Shown here piece after piece: positions 9,546 through 23,017 of a DNA stretch of 64,000 nt. Below the pieces are notes generated by a model. The model did no database searches. It had not been told where the DNA came from and saw nothing but the letters and a program-made list of their open reading frames with translations. A program made the position numbers and the translations under genes. Each line of letters starts with the position of its first letter. Position 1 is the first letter of the stretch. The stretch comes from Pseudevernia furfuracea (Eukaryota > Ascomycota > Lecanoromycetes > Lecanorales > Parmeliaceae), in NCBI GenBank assembly GCA_022315425.1, contig JAIUPT010000013.1, forward strand, positions 496,001-560,000. Reading direction: 5' to 3'.

Positions 9546-12500
9546 CTAAACCTCATCCCCGTCGTCATCCCAGCCTCCTTCCTCTAATAACGCCTCTCGC
9601 ACCCTTTCCCTAACTTCTCTAATCTCACTCCCCAACGCCTCTTGCCACTGGCCTTCTACGATCCCAACCTTCTCCTTCAAATCCTCAGTCAGCCTCGTCT
9701 CCTCCCTCCTCTGTTCCTCCTCAGCTGCCCAGCTCGGATCCCTGCCTTGCGCTTCGACCTTACATCTAGCCGCTAAAGCGTGAGAGCGTATTTCGTGAAG
9801 GAGACAGAAGCAATTGATCTGTGATTCGATATATTGATATGTCGACTTTTCGGCATGGCCTAGAAGCGAATACAAATACTGGAGTGGAAACCTGCCGTAG
9901 GATGGGTTTTCCGCGTATTCATCGGCTGGGATCTGGACCTCAAAACTGTCCAGTTGCGAGGGCACCTTGTGCAGGACTTCGAGCAGCGAAGGGGCAATGT
10001 CCCAGAAGGCTGAAAGCTGGACTTCAACGCCACGGCTGACATTGTTCTCTATAACAGACAGAAAAGCTTGAGCACGCTTGCAAACGGCCTCTTGGAATTT
10101 GAATTGGCGTTCTTGCGCGTCTTTGGCAAAGAATATTTCGGCCTCGGCATGCTTTTCACGATTCTGGGATTGCTTGTAGGGAAGCAGTACGATGGTTTTG
10201 TACCTGTCATTGCGCTCACTCAGCAGGTCGTAAATCTGCCGGTACAAAGTCTCTCGGGCTTCAAATAGCCATTTAATTAGGGTTAAGGCTTCCAATAGCT
10301 CGGGCTGCTCGTCGCCTTCTTCTTGAGGCATGTTAGGACTCTGCGACTGGGCATCCAAGAAAAGGCGGCTGCTGAGCTTGTCGAGAGAAGCGTCGGCTAC
10401 TTTGATACGGTCTGAAAAAAGGGCATGCAACGGTGTGAGAACGATATTTTGGTAAAGATCGAAATCAATTTGAGCGAACGCTTTATCGGAATTTGCAATC
10501 TTCTCCTTTAAGTCAAGTTCAACATCATCGAAGGCCTCTTGAGAGATGTCGCCGTGCTCAATGCGGAACTCGATATCCTGTGTATGCAGTGAGCGTTGAT
10601 GCATGCACCATGAGTCGGCTCGTTGCCGCCTTCCGAGAATTTGCGTGCGATAAGAAGTTGTAATGGTTTCCACTTCCTCCTTCTCTTGAAGCGATCGAAC
10701 CACGGCTCGTATGTCCGCTAAATCTGGATGCGAATTGTTAACAGCTGGATGATGTCGCGGGAAGGGAGGGGGTAGCGTCACAAGCCGCGAGATGTCTAGT
10801 CTTCTCAGATCAGGGGTGAATGGTGCAGACAAAGGTGTCCGGGGAAGGAAAGGTGGTGGAGGTCGAGCGGAATCTTCCAATCCAGTCTTTTCCGGGGGGT
10901 ATTGGTTTGGCCCATACGAAGGCTGTCGACTCGCTCCTGAGGGCTGCCATTGCCCGCTGCCTGTTGATGCGGAAGCTATGTTGCCATAAAGCACTGACGG
11001 GTTGCGTGCTTCTCGAGCCATGTACTTAGATTCTCGTTTTGACCTTTCGAGAACCTTGAAGGCATCACCCGACGAGCCATCGTCGAAATTAGATTGATTT
11101 TCAAACCAACGACTGGGTGGTCGACCACGTGAATCTGATTCATCCTGCCCAGTCACAATACTCATGATAGGCGATAAACATGGCATGTAGTCTTTCCAAT
11201 ATGTACTCTCCGGCCGCTGCTGAGTGCTGCTGCTCGTGGCGCTACTGGGAGAGTCTTGCTTCCGACTGACGGCGGAGGAACCATCTTGTGAGGAGTCGCC
11301 TAAAGCACTAGATGCAATGCTTGCCCGCTTCGACGTATTCTGCCTTGGTAGATTTTGCCGTCGATCGTGGAAAGGTTCATCAGTACTAGAATGCCCAAAA
11401 AAGCCATGTGTCAACTCATCGATCTCGATGCCGTCTTCTTCGAAGACAGAGGCGTACTGCTCTCGCCGTATCCTTGACTCAGCCTTCACGACTAGCACAT
11501 TTCGGAGTCAGCATTCCCATCTGTCGCTAGACATATCTGAATTATGAGACATGTTTGGGGAGTACAACGTGTGGGAAGATGAGTTTGCGCCTGAAATATG
11601 TCTCGCGACTCGGAAACTTACATTGGACGAAGAGATCGAGTCTCTCGGAGTTGGTCGCTGCTGCTGCCTCGCGTTCTGCAAATATTCGGTGGCGCTCAAT
11701 GGCTCGTCCAGCGAAAAGTTTTGGGCTTTCCGGACCTAGGAGGTCTTCTAGTGGCTCTTGAGCTGCCTTAGTCGATGGCGTCAGAGGAAGAACTTGCATG
11801 GAGTCATCTGAGATTGGCAAATTTAGAAGGTGAGACACAGGGCGGTGTTCAGACCCAGACGGTACAACCAAAGACAACGCTTTGGAAGGATTACTCAGTC
11901 GTGTAGAAGGCGGTACTGAGACAGTTTTCAGTGGTAGAGAAGGTGATGCGACAGCTGAGCTGGATCGGTCTAGAGTCTCTCTGCCGGGCGAAGAAGACGG
12001 TATAGAGGTCAATCTTGCTGAAAAATGCTGTGACCCGCTAGATCCTGGCTGAGGCGTGGTAGATTCAAAAGAGTCCAGAGCTTTTCCAGACGACTTTAGG
12101 ATTTCGGGGCTCTTCAATGCGCCTTCTAAACTCCGCATACTCTTACCGCTCTTGGGAGTAGACTTTGCGGTCATCCTTTGCTTCGAGGCATTCATTTGAG
12201 AAGTCGACAGAACCAGATTCGCTGGTCTCACATCCTCCTCGAAACCGTCTGTCCATGGAGCCACACTGCTTGAAGGTTCGACAGCCGAATCTCCCACAGC
12301 TCTACCCTTGCCATTTCTGCTCTCACTGCGCCGCTCTCGGATACCCATCGCGCTACGATTTCTGACAGCTGGGCTTCTGAACAACCCTCCGGTTGAAGAG
12401 TCTCTCCGTGGGTGAGCTGAGCCCCCAGCGGTAATTGGATATTCAGGCCCCGACCGTCTCTTTCGTAGTATGCTGCCAGTATCGATATGCAACGGCGATA

Positions 12501-13755
12501 GCACATGCGAACGGTCGCGGGAGGGGTCCCGATCATTTATGCCATCTTCTTCCTTCCAGTCTGCAGGAGTCGGTGGTACCGTCTCAAGGTTAGTGCGCGT
12601 ACCAAGCGGACGTCTGGACCGGAACGGAAGCGTGGGTGCTAATCCAGATGACGGGCTTTCTACAGGTCGATTCAGACTTTGTGAACGCGCCGATGGGGGA
12701 GGACCTGGTGGAGGCCCCGGCAGGGGCATATTTGGCTCCCAAGTGATTGGACTAGGTGAATGACTACTGGAGCGCGAAGGATCCCTAGCCAGGCCGATTC
12801 CACCTGTAGATGCCGCCCTTCTAGTTGCTGGTGGGTGTACCGTAGGATCGTTGTAGTCGGCTGGGGATGCTTGAGCGAGTAATTGAGTTGTACGATCCTG
12901 CAGTGTATCAATAGCGTCAGTAGCTAATTGTACTTTCGAGGCTTTCCCTCTCATGGTCAACGAAGAGAGTAGACGATCTGCGTGGCTTTTGGAACCTGTA
13001 CGTATCCGCTGCCCAGGAGGAGGAGGGAATGAAGGCATCGATAAAGCGTTCGGAGACTCCTTTGGAGGTGTGTGTTGGCGTATCAAGGGGGAACGACCTC
13101 CAGAAAAGCGCGAGACAAGCTCAGGCGACAAGGTCGTAGCAGCGCTGACTGGCGTACCGTGATGTGAGTATTCAGTGTCAGGTGATGTAGTATTGGCAGG
13201 AGAGGTGATATCTGAGGTGCAGCGTGGTGAGTCCTGAGATTCCAGATCTCGACGAGGCGAATAAGGTGGAGGTGGAGAAGCGACGGGCTCTGCATCGGTC
13301 TTCATTAGTTGAGCCCTGGCTAGATACGGTTCCGGCTTACCGTCAGGCCCCACAAGACGAGGACGGGCAGCTAGATGTGCTGTCCTCGCTGTCTGCCTGT
13401 GTTCTCCTGCCATTGACATCGAATTGGGGGATACGCTGTTCACCGTGCCCCATTGTTGAGGGTTGTAGTGCCCAGTGAAGCCAGAAGCGGACCGTGAGGC
13501 CATTGGCGATGCTCCTCTCATATTTTCATGTGGAGCCTGGGAATGTGGGGACTGAGGATATGCAGAGAATGGGCTGCTCAGAGTAGTGCTCGAGACGGGT
13601 GTTTGTACCACTCCTCCAAATCCAAGACCAGTGTTGCGTGCATTTCCTAGACTTTTCGTGAGCAGATTTGGGGGCTGGTTGGTCTGACGCCGTCGAGGAG
13701 GTGTTTCTATTCCTGCTGGTTCTCCCGAGACATTATACGAGTGAGGGAGATTCAT
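9546..13755 (-). CDS. Large conserved-type fungal protein of unknown function
   Basis: Exons (minus) 13755-11622 and 11491-9546 give 1359 aa. The first ATG of the frame is at 13755 (MNLPHSYNVSG); the frame is open upstream but has no ATG. The N-terminal two thirds are low-complexity, rich in Ser, Pro, Arg and Thr (probably disordered), with a Pro run near PPPGPPPSARS. The C-terminal ~640 residues are charged and look largely helical (for example EAAAATNSERLDLF, EQYASVFEEDGIEIDEL, SRGVEVQLSAFWDI), ending in a strongly acidic tail. The single intron is an introner-like element whose removal gives DLFVQFVKAESRIRR across the junction. I recognise no catalytic domain; a cytoskeletal or scaffold role would be a guess. 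Confidence 0.75.
11492..11621 (-). repeat. Introner-like element 3, internally shortened
   Basis: 130-bp intron, sense, phase 1. The donor GTAAGTTTCC runs directly into the core GAGTCGCGAGACATATT; the roughly 45 bp found before the core in full copies are absent. The 3' end is intact: GGGAATG followed by CTGACTCCGAAATGTGCTAG. It is the shortest clear copy. Confidence 0.88.
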
Positions 13756-15599
13756 ATCGACTGGGACAGAGACCAGAGGCCTGCGGTGAGGCCTCTCTTG
13801 ACTATCGCATCGATAGGGTAGGGGTGAGAGTGAGCTTAAACGCAATGCGATTTACCAATCAACCAGGGTCAATGGAGAGGATATGCTGCAGAGTGTGCAC
13901 GGCAAGGCAAAGGCAGGATGAAAGAAGCGCGAGATTCAAGTGAGCCATCTCTGGCGCGCAATTGGTGGGAGTGTTCTGGATCACATCTGAAGAGGGAGGG
14001 CGTTTCTATTCCTCGCATCAACTAGAGCCAAAGGGTGCTAGGGATTGAGCTAGGGCACTCTAGGGCAGCGTAGGGGGTTGGCATACCTGGCGAATGGGAG
14101 AATAGGTCACAACGCCTGGGCGCTTACGAAGGTCTTGGCGGGCTTGGCGGTCACTTTTGTATGCAGTTGCCAGTAGGTACTCTATGCACGAGCACCTTTC
14201 GGCCTTGGGTCAGTTTTCGAAATCTTGGACCACCACTCGACCGGGCTCACGCTCACAAAAGCTCAAGGTTCTGTTAGATGGTGACATACTTTTGTGATAG
14301 AATCATCAATCAGCTTAAGGTAGTGCTCGCATAGCACTAAGCTCACGTCCCTCACTCCTCACTCGCTTTCTATTTGATACACGTAGTGAGGACGAGGAAA
14401 AGCAGCATTAGTGCCGAAATTTTCAAGCACCTGGACATTGACTTATGCGAGTCTAAATCTTCTGGCAGATGGTAGATTGCTAAGAAAGGAGGAATGAACT
14501 GTGACAGCTGCGCTATACTGGTGTCTTGATGTCTTGATGTCTCTTCTCGTGCTACCAAACGCCTGAATGGTTGCAAGGGGTAGAGAAGGGACGGAGAAGA
14601 TAGAAGACGCACAGTGACCATCATGTTTGACTTGACAGGTCAGGTCCAGGTCCAGGTCCAGGTGGAATTGAGGCCCCGAATGCATTTCATCCGGAAAAGT
14701 CTACGGAGTACATTGTAGTCATTTGAATTCCTGACTACAGTGACTAGCCACTCTTTTTAGACAAGTAGATCATCCATCTCCTTTTCTCCAACCCTCGCAT
14801 ACCCTATCGACTTGATCAATCGTGATCCGTTGCAAAAGCCCATTCGGCAATTGTCTCATCAATATCGCATATCGAACACAGTAGATACCGTTCATCTCAT
14901 CTATCAATCTCTGTATCAAATGGCGCTACCCGTCCTCCCTTCCACCAGTGATTAGGCTGTTGGATAACAAAACAACCTCAATTCCGCCGTCACACACAGA
15001 ACCTTCAATTGCGAAATAGCTGATGCATCTCTGCTCTGTTGACAGACGCATGAGGCATTAGGGGTTGTAATTGAGCGTCTTTTACATTGCCAGATTCACG
15101 TCTCTCAAGGTTCCCTACCTACTGTAATTGGCTTTTTGGCCCTAGAGCGTCGAGCACTCTTGTGACATCAGTAATCCGTAGCAAGTTAAATTGAATGAAG
15201 TCTAGTTGTCATTAATAGCTGCCTGGCATGTCTATCATACAATGGTAGCACGATAGCTCCGTCTTCTCTCCCATCGCTGCAAGATGAGCCTGAGCTCGCG
15301 TCCATCTGTAAGATATACTAGTCTGGCCGGAAGCACCTTCTATAATACATGACCCTGTCAGCGAAGTCGTTAGTAGTATTAAATGTAATCTTGGCATGCC
15401 TCTGAAGGCCAGGCCCAAGCACCATGTCAGCTCAGCTGCCAAAGACACTGTGGGCCATGAAGAGAATGTAGAAGCATCGCCTTGGTGACATGCCGAGGGA
15501 ATCTAGTCACAAAAGACGCTAGAATATGTGTAAGTATAGAAGCCCGGAATCAAGGGTGTGCAGGAGGTTCTGCTGGGCAATGGCTCGGATGTCATAAGT
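13756..15599. other. 1.8-kb gap; no gene seen, short tandem repeat
   Basis: Holds the promoter of the 1359-aa protein gene and the 3' UTR of PAB1. A short AGGTCC hexamer tandem lies at about 14638-14663. Several ORFs under 90 codons occur on the minus strand without domain signatures or conserved splice context. Confidence 0.4.
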
Positions 15600-18083
15600 C
15601 TATGCCTTCGTCTCCTCTCCTTCGCCGTTTTGTTGCTGTTCTACGGAGCCACTCTCCTGCGATGTGACACCATCGGGATTTTGAGTCTTGACGTAGTCGT
15701 TGAAGACTGCAAGTGCCTCGTCGACTTTCTCACGCAATTTGTCATTGTCGTCAATCCTAACTTTGTCAGCACAGGGGACTGCTCACGGCATTTCACGAAT
15801 TACTTACAAAGACATCAATTCTGGGTTGTCCATCTCCAAGAGCATGCCAGTAATCTTGCCAGCCAGATCTGGCTGTAGGACTTGGATCTTAGGATAGATA
15901 GCTTCGCCAAGTAGTTGCTTTTGTTGGTTTGGTGGTGCCGCGGCAAGAGCTTCGAGAGTGGCGGAAGGAGCCCCAGCTCCAGGTACCTGTGGCATACCTT
16001 GTGGGCTTGCTCCGAATCCCATAGCTCCACGTCCTTGCTGAGGAAATCCGCCCATCTGACCTGGTTGTATACCCATGTTCATGCCCATGCCACCACGACC
16101 TGGCTGGTTGGGGAACTGTTGAGGACGGCCATCCCTACCGCGCATACCTTGGAGGCCCATCATCTGTTGCGGCATTCCTTGGAGGCCCTGCATACCTTGC
16201 ATCTGCCCACGACCGCCTTGCCCACCGCGACCTAATTGCGCTTGTACTTGGGCCAGAGCCTGAGGATAGCCCATGCCAGCGGGGAGACCGCCAGGACCAC
16301 CCTGAGGCAGAGCACCGAACGGCATCTGTCCCGGCATACCAAAGGCTTGGGGTGGCATTTGCTGTGGGTTCATAGCACCACGGCCACCTTGTTGAGACTG
16401 CATGCCGGGAAATTGGCCACCGCGACCACCCTGCATGCCAGGAAGGATCATGCCTTGCTGGGATCCGAAAGGCATTCCACCGCGCCCGACATTGGACGCT
16501 ACAATGCCAGGCTGCTGGCCGGGGCCGTAGAACATTGCAGGTTGGATGAATTGCTGACTTGGCATTCCGGCGGCAGCGGCGGCTTGTTGCATACGAAGAG
16601 CATTACGTGCTTGAATGCTCTGTTCCAATTGCGTCTTGCGGACTTCCTTGCGCATGGCCACTGCAACGTACAAAGGCTTTCCATTCACCATCTTCTGGTG
16701 GAAGTCGGTAACGGCTTTCGTAGCTTCGTCGGCGTTGCTGAAGCAGACGAAACCGAATCCTTTGCTCTTGCCGAGTGGGCGCTTCGTGGTTTTGGCGGTG
16801 TCCTTCTTCTCACCATCTTCTCTCTCGTCATCTTTCTTTTCGCTATCATCCTCGGCCTCTTTCACGGACTCCTTCTTGTTCTCTTTGGCCTTCTCACTGT
16901 CCGGGGAATCGGTCCTATCAGGCCCCGAGTCACGCATGACTTTCGCAGAAGTGACCGTTCCAGCACCTAGGAAGATCTCGCGGAGCTTCTCATCATCGAT
17001 GTCATCGTCCAGATTCTTGACATATAGGTTTACACCTTGGTACTTAGACGCCTTCTCGACACGCGCCGCCTCATGCTGCTTGCGAAGCTCCTCCTCACGC
17101 TCAGACTTTTTCTGTGCGCGGCCAACGTAGAGGACTTGACCTTTGAAGTCCTTGTTGTGCAGCTCGTCCACGGCAGTGGCTGCGTTTTCGTGATTGATGT
17201 AGTTGACAAAACCGAATCCACGGCTCTTGCCCGTCTCTGAGTCTCTAGCAATGGAAGCTGACGTGACGTCTCCATATTTTTCAAAGAGCGCTCGGAAGTC
17301 TTCGTCTGTCACCTCAGGCTCAATGTTCTTCACATAGATGTTGGTGAAGTTCGCCTTCATCTCATCGAACTTGCTGTCGCGATCCTTCCTTGGGATATGA
17401 TATCCCACGAACACTTTCTTCTCATTCAACAACATGCCATTCACGGACTTGATGGCGTTTGTTGCTCCCTCTCCGGTCTCGTAATGAACGAAACCATAAC
17501 CCTTAGAATTTCCGAATTCATCCTGAGCAACTTTGCAGCTGAGAATGTTACCAAAAGACGCAAAGGTGTCATGCAAGGCTTTGTTGTCGATAGCAGTATC
17601 CAAGTTTTTGATGAAGACGTTTCCTTGACCAGTTTTGCGCAAAGCAGGATCGCGCTGGGACCACATGATACGACAGGGACGTCCTTTGATGACAGTGTAG
17701 TTCAGCTCCTCCATGGCGCGCTCGCCGTCCGCAGTGTTGTTGTAGTTGACGTAAGCATAGCCAAGAGAGCGACGAGTCACAGCGTCGCGACAGACACGGA
17801 TTGAAGCAACCTGGCCGATAGAGGAGAAGAGCTCGAAGAGCATAGCCTCGGTCACAAGGGGGTCTAGCTCACCAACGTAGAGTGACGCAGAGTGAGGCTG
17901 GTTAGCTCCGCCGGGAGCTGCAGAGCTTGGAGTTTGGATAGCATCTTGATCAGTTGGAGACTGAGGTCCACCAACGCTAGTGTCGATACCGTTGGGCAGT
18001 CCGTTGGTGGGAGCGGATGACTTGTCATCAATGGAAAGCTTCTCAAGCGAAGGGGGCGAGCCAGAGGCAGCTTCGGCAGACAT
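15600..18083 (-). CDS. pab1: Polyadenylate-binding protein
   Basis: Binds poly(A) tails and couples mRNA stability to translation initiation through eIF4G. Exons (minus) 18083-15808 and 15756-15600 give 810 aa; the 51-bp intron (GTAAGT donor, GCTGAC branch, GTTAG acceptor) lies inside the C-terminal domain. Four RRMs start at about residues 67 (ASLYVGELD), 155 (GNVFIKNLD), 248 (TNIYVKNIE) and 351 (VNLYVKNLD). RRM4 is split by a ~55-residue highly charged insertion rich in Lys, Glu and Asp. A long Gly/Gln/Met/Pro-rich linker (many GMQ/GRGG units) precedes the MLLE (PABC) domain (PNQQKQLLGEAIYPKIQ through NPELMSLIDDNDKL). The ATG chosen is the standard Pab1 start; the frame upstream is probably 5' UTR. 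Confidence 0.95.
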
Positions 18084-19245
18084 GATGTTGATACCTGTTA
18101 TGCTTGCTTTTGTCAGATGACAAGCTAAGAGACGCTGCGGCGATCGTTTTGAGGGAATATTTGTGAAGCGACTGAGAAGAAATGTGTCTAGGACGTACAC
18201 AGGTTGATTTGGTCAATAAGGAACCGTTATGAGATATGAAGAGGGTGGAGAGGGGTGCTGTATGACGCAGTGTTAGCTAGGAGCCAGTAGAGATAATCCT
18301 CTGCCACGAGATAGGTGAAGAAGTGTGCGGAAGTAGCTCTGGTGGAGCCTCTGGAGCGGTCAAGTGACACTTACACAGCTTCGTTTGCTATTTGGATTTT
18401 CTGGGGGTGTTTTCAAGTTTTTTTCTGATGTCACGAGGGTTTTCTGGTAGGGGAAGAGTGCAAAGATAGAGGAGCAGGTACGATGTATGTTCCAGGCGGC
18501 TGATGTGGTGGTATGTTATTTATGAGGTGAGAGCAAGCAATAGAAAAAGAGATCGAGGGATTATCGTGAAAGAGGAAATTCTCTAGCGTGTCCGGCTAGC
18601 ATGGCAAGATCGACCGATGTTTACCCGGAACAAAGTCAAGGAGGCAGGCTTGATCTTTCTTTCTTCTCCTTCCACCGATCACGGCAGCAACGAAAACGAA
18701 GTTCTTTTCTCAGTTGAACTAATCTGTGCCTTCCTTAAGATTCTAGGCTTTGAAAAATGAGGTGCTTTGTGGATCCAGGCTTAGCACAACTTGACATTTG
18801 GCTCAACGTTCAGCTCTGCTCAAGCAAAGTTCCACACAATGTACTCGAACCTCTACGAAACTCGGGTCAACACGAAGACTACCTTATCTTAGAGAGCGGG
18901 TTGTTCTAGACTGCAATATGAACATCAAATTCGTTCTCGTATGAATAGACTGTAGCGACTGCCATGAGCGTTGGGCTCTTCACCGACAGCAGAACTCTTT
19001 GGTGTGGCGGAGATAAATCTTTAAGCCCGAGGATGTATCTCCAGAATAGCTCGAATAGTACCTTAGCAGCCTGCGCTTTGATTGATAGCTGGTCCTTGAA
19101 CTCGCCTTCATAATCCCGTGGCCAATCAACCCACAGTAGTGTTTCTATTTCCCACACTGTCACCGAGCATGTTACCTCTTGCTCACTTGCAAATTTGTCC
19201 TACCCCATCCAGGGTTGCCTTGAGATCTGAAGTCCAGCAGTAGCA
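18084..19245. promoter_or_regulatory. Divergent PAB1 / HUL5 upstream region
   Basis: 1.16 kb between two divergently transcribed genes. It contains T-runs near 18415 and purine-rich stretches on the + strand (pyrimidine-rich in the sense of PAB1), consistent with a strong PAB1 promoter and long leader. No coding sequence is credible. Confidence 0.45.
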
Positions 19246-22200
19246 ATGTTCCCGTCCTTTACAGGCAGCACACGCCCAAAGCGACAAGTGAACCTCTCAG
19301 GCCGCAACAACAACCCTTTCGCAGCCTTACCTGGCTCTCGAACATCCTCATCCCCGCAAACCTCCCAAAATGCACTTGCCCAAGCTCAGCATGACCGGAT
19401 ATTGAGACAGCAAGAGAGGGAACGTCCACCTGCGGCGACTAAAATTCAGAAGACATGGAGAGGGCACAAGGGGCGAAAGCAGGCCAAGGTCATCTGGAGG
19501 CAAGAGTGGAACTACAAGGAAGGATGGGAACCTAGAGGACCTTCAAAGACGCATGAAACTCTACCTCAGCTTGCTGCGCCGGCTTATGCTTCAGAAGATG
19601 AATGTTTGGGCTCCCTCAGACTGCTCGTACAATTTGCCTCGCCGAGGAACGAGTTTGATATCCAGTGCCTTGATCGGTTTACCACGAGATACCTCCAATC
19701 GACTCAAATGCAGCCATCTGGGTACCCTGCTGACGTATGGACATACCCATTGCTACGTCTGGCGAAACTGTCTCTGGCAACACTGAGCGCAAAGCGAACT
19801 CCTCCCTCATCTACTCGCACCGTGGACAACTTGGTAGCTCTTCTCAATGCTGTGGCCATTGCTATCCCAAAACAGCTCGCTTCTTACTCGCATGAGTATT
19901 TTCGGACGCTGGCCGAAGCAGGAATCGGCCGTCAATGCTCCAATCCGCGCTCGATAGAGTCAGCAGCTCTTGCGCTACTTAAGTCAATCAGTGATAGAAC
20001 CGAGAAAGCCTACGAAGGTTTTGTGTCTGAGTTCCTGGCTACACCAGGTCTTCCCGCAGTGTTCGGTAGCCTGGACAGGTTTGGGCGTGGAATACAATAC
20101 CGGATGCTGGCTGCTGCACTCGATAAAGTTCTGTCATGCCCATCACACGACGATATACTGCAACTCAAAAGCCGGGAAAGCCTTCTTTGGCTCCTGGCAT
20201 ACTTCATATATTTTCGCCGATTGGCCCACTCGGATGAGCAAAAATTTGCATACTCGCCGGATGTACAATATGTCAAGATCGTCTCAAGGCTAATATCGTT
20301 CCTAGCTGACGACATCAGCACACGGATAGAAGTTTCCAATCGGTTACCTTCGTCCAATAGCAGCATCTCCCCTCCTGCAGCAAGTCCTGTTGAACCATTG
20401 CCCCCTTTCGTGCGCTCCGAGATCTTGACCCTAATAAATCAAGAGAGCGTTAGCAGCCTTCTTGCCAACTTTGACGTGGTGCCCTCTTCAAGTGAGAGTG
20501 TATCAGGGACGCCGAGTGAGGCGTCTGCACTGGCAAGTTATGCTTTAACTCTTCTGAGAGCCTTTCCACGTCGTGGGGACGAGATACGGATGTGGCTGTT
20601 CCGAGGTTCAACATCAAGAGGGTCTGGCCAGACAAGGCACGCTGCAAAATCTCTCCCGGCTATAAAGTACTTCTATCAGGTTGCAAGCAAAAGCAAGATT
20701 TACCAACAGATCAGCAAGGACCCTCGGGAAACAGTAAGCATGTTGAGGCCAGATAAGCCTCGGATTCAAGAGACGAACCCATCAAATCCTATTGCAGACG
20801 GGTCCCGAGATCAGCAATGGCGTGTGATTCTCCTCTTCCTCGAGCTGTACACATTTGTCCTTAAAATCATGGATGATGAGGAATTTCTTTCTGGCACCTC
20901 TTCGTATAGTGACCAATGGTCGTGGACGAGAAAGAGCGCTCTGCCACTTGATCAAGTCAGAGACCTGATCATCTTCCTCAAGAACCTTTCCTTCTCTATG
21001 TACTGGAACACTTCGGAGATTGCCGGAATTGAGGCGGCAGAAGTCAAGACAAGCCTTGCAGAATACTTTGGCGGCAACAAAGCAGCACAGAATGAGTATC
21101 GACAAGACGAAGGTCCAGCGAAATTGGAAGAGATGTCAATCGCCGGCGTAAGTGGTATGACTCTACGTTATATGAAAGGACTGGTCACTGGTGTACTCCG
21201 CATGGTATACGAGCGAGAGTAAGCCTCTTTCTTAGCATTTTTACTGTGCTCAAACTTGGCTAATAGCGTTTTAGCTCTCGTCGAAAGTTTCTACCCAGAA
21301 ACCATTGGTTGATGACAAACTATTTCGAGATGGATCGATTCATATCTGCCGTAGTAGAAGAAGAGGAACATAGGCACCAGATACAAGAGTCTTACGAATC
21401 TTACGAGGCCGATGGCAAGAGTCAAGGCGGGAGGGATGTTGATATGGACGATGATGAAGATGACGATGATGGAATCGCCCTCATTGGTAATTCACATGCG
21501 CAGCAAGTCCGGCGTGCAGAGCGCTTGAAAAGGCAGCAGCGGAAGACCTCAAGGAGGAAGCAGCTTGAGTCTGTTGCGCCGAGACTGGAGATTCTACAAA
21601 ACATGCCCTTTTTCATACCTTTCGCTACCCGTGTTCAAATCTTTCGCCAATTTGTCGCCTTGGACCAGCACCGAAGAAGGGGCACATCAGATCCGGATAT
21701 GTGGAGATTTGCCCAGATGAACACCGCAGCCGGAGACATAAGCAAACACCGCGCCAAGGTTCGAAGAGAGCACATCTTCGAAGACGCTTATGCTCAATTC
21801 TACGAACTAGGCGAAGGTCTCAAAGAACCAATCCAGATTCGATTCGTGGACAAGTTCGATACTATTGAAGAGGGCATTGACGGCGGCGGTGTGACAAAGG
21901 AGTTCCTCACCAGTGTGACCAATGAAGCTTTTGGTGCCGTTAATGGTATGGAAGCACTGTTCATCGAGAACGATCAGCATCTGCTCTATCCAAACCCTTC
22001 TGCTGTGGAAGAACGGAAAGCGACCCTTCAGCAAGCCATGTACAAAGAAGGCTCTCTGGACTGGAACGAGAACATAAGAGACTTACTACGAAGATACGAG
22101 TTTCTGGGACGCATCATCGGTAAATGCCTTTATGAAGGTATTCTCGTCGATATACATTTTGCACCTTTTTTCCTTCTCAAATGGGCCCTGACTGGAGGCT

Positions 22201-23017
22201 CCGGGTCAGCGACTAAAGAATCAGGCTATCGTGCCAATCTCAATGACCTGAGAGACCTTGATGAAGGGCTCTATCAAGGATTGGTATGTGCCGAAACCGC
22301 CCGAAAAGTCAGCTCAAACCTCCCCTTACTAATGCTTCTTCTCAGTTGCAACTGAAGAACTACCCTGGAGACGTTGAAGACTTCTCTCTCAACTTTGCCG
22401 TAACGGACACCATCCGTACCTCCCCCACAGAAACCAAACAGATCACCCGCGAACTCCGTCCCTCAGGGGTTTCTATCTCCGTCACCAATGAGAATCGCCT
22501 AGTCTACATCTCCTACATGGCTCGTCATCGCCTCCAAATCCAACCGCACCTCCAGACCTCAGCTTTCCTCCGTGGTCTCGGTACCATCATCTCTCCACCC
22601 TGGCTCAGCATGTTCAATCAATCTGAGCTGCAAACCCTTGTTGGTGGCGCTAGCTCCGAAATCTCTGTCTCTGATCTCAGAGCCAATACACAATACGGAG
22701 GTCTCTATGCCATTGGAGATGACGGTGCCGAACATCCTTGCGTGCAGATGTTCTGGAAAGTCCTGCAAAGCCTTGAAGATAGTGACAGGAAGAAGGTGCT
22801 GAAGTTCGTTACTAGCACACCTCGAGCACCATTACTTGGGTTCGGCAATTTGAACCCGAAGTTCAGTATCCGAGACAGTGGAAGCGATCAGACGCGGCTA
22901 CCGAGTACGAGCACGTGTGTCAATCTGCTGAAGCTGCCAGTGTATAGGGAAGAGAAGGTTTTAAGGGAGAGATTGTTGTACAGTGTCAATGCTGGAGCTG
23001 GGTTTAACCTTAGCTAA
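19246..23017 (+). CDS. hul5: HECT-type E3 ubiquitin ligase, Hul5/UBE3C family
   Basis: Exons 19246-21218, 21275-22283 and 22346-23017 join in frame to 1217 aa. Family members elongate ubiquitin chains on proteasome-bound substrates. An IQ-like helix is at about residues 64-82 (AATKIQKTWRGHKGRKQ). The conserved block RRKFLPRNHWLM follows intron 1. The HECT domain fills the last ~350 residues (EGIDGGGVTKEFL, LGRIIGKCLYEGILVD), with the catalytic Cys at about 1185 in TSTCVNLLKLP. Both introns are short (56 and 62 bp) with canonical ends. An acidic Asp run lies near residues 700-720. Confidence 0.94.

Noticed and set aside
16236..16970. 244-codon + strand ORF
   Set aside because: Antisense to PAB1; kept open by the repetitive Gly/Gln/Met-rich coding strand.
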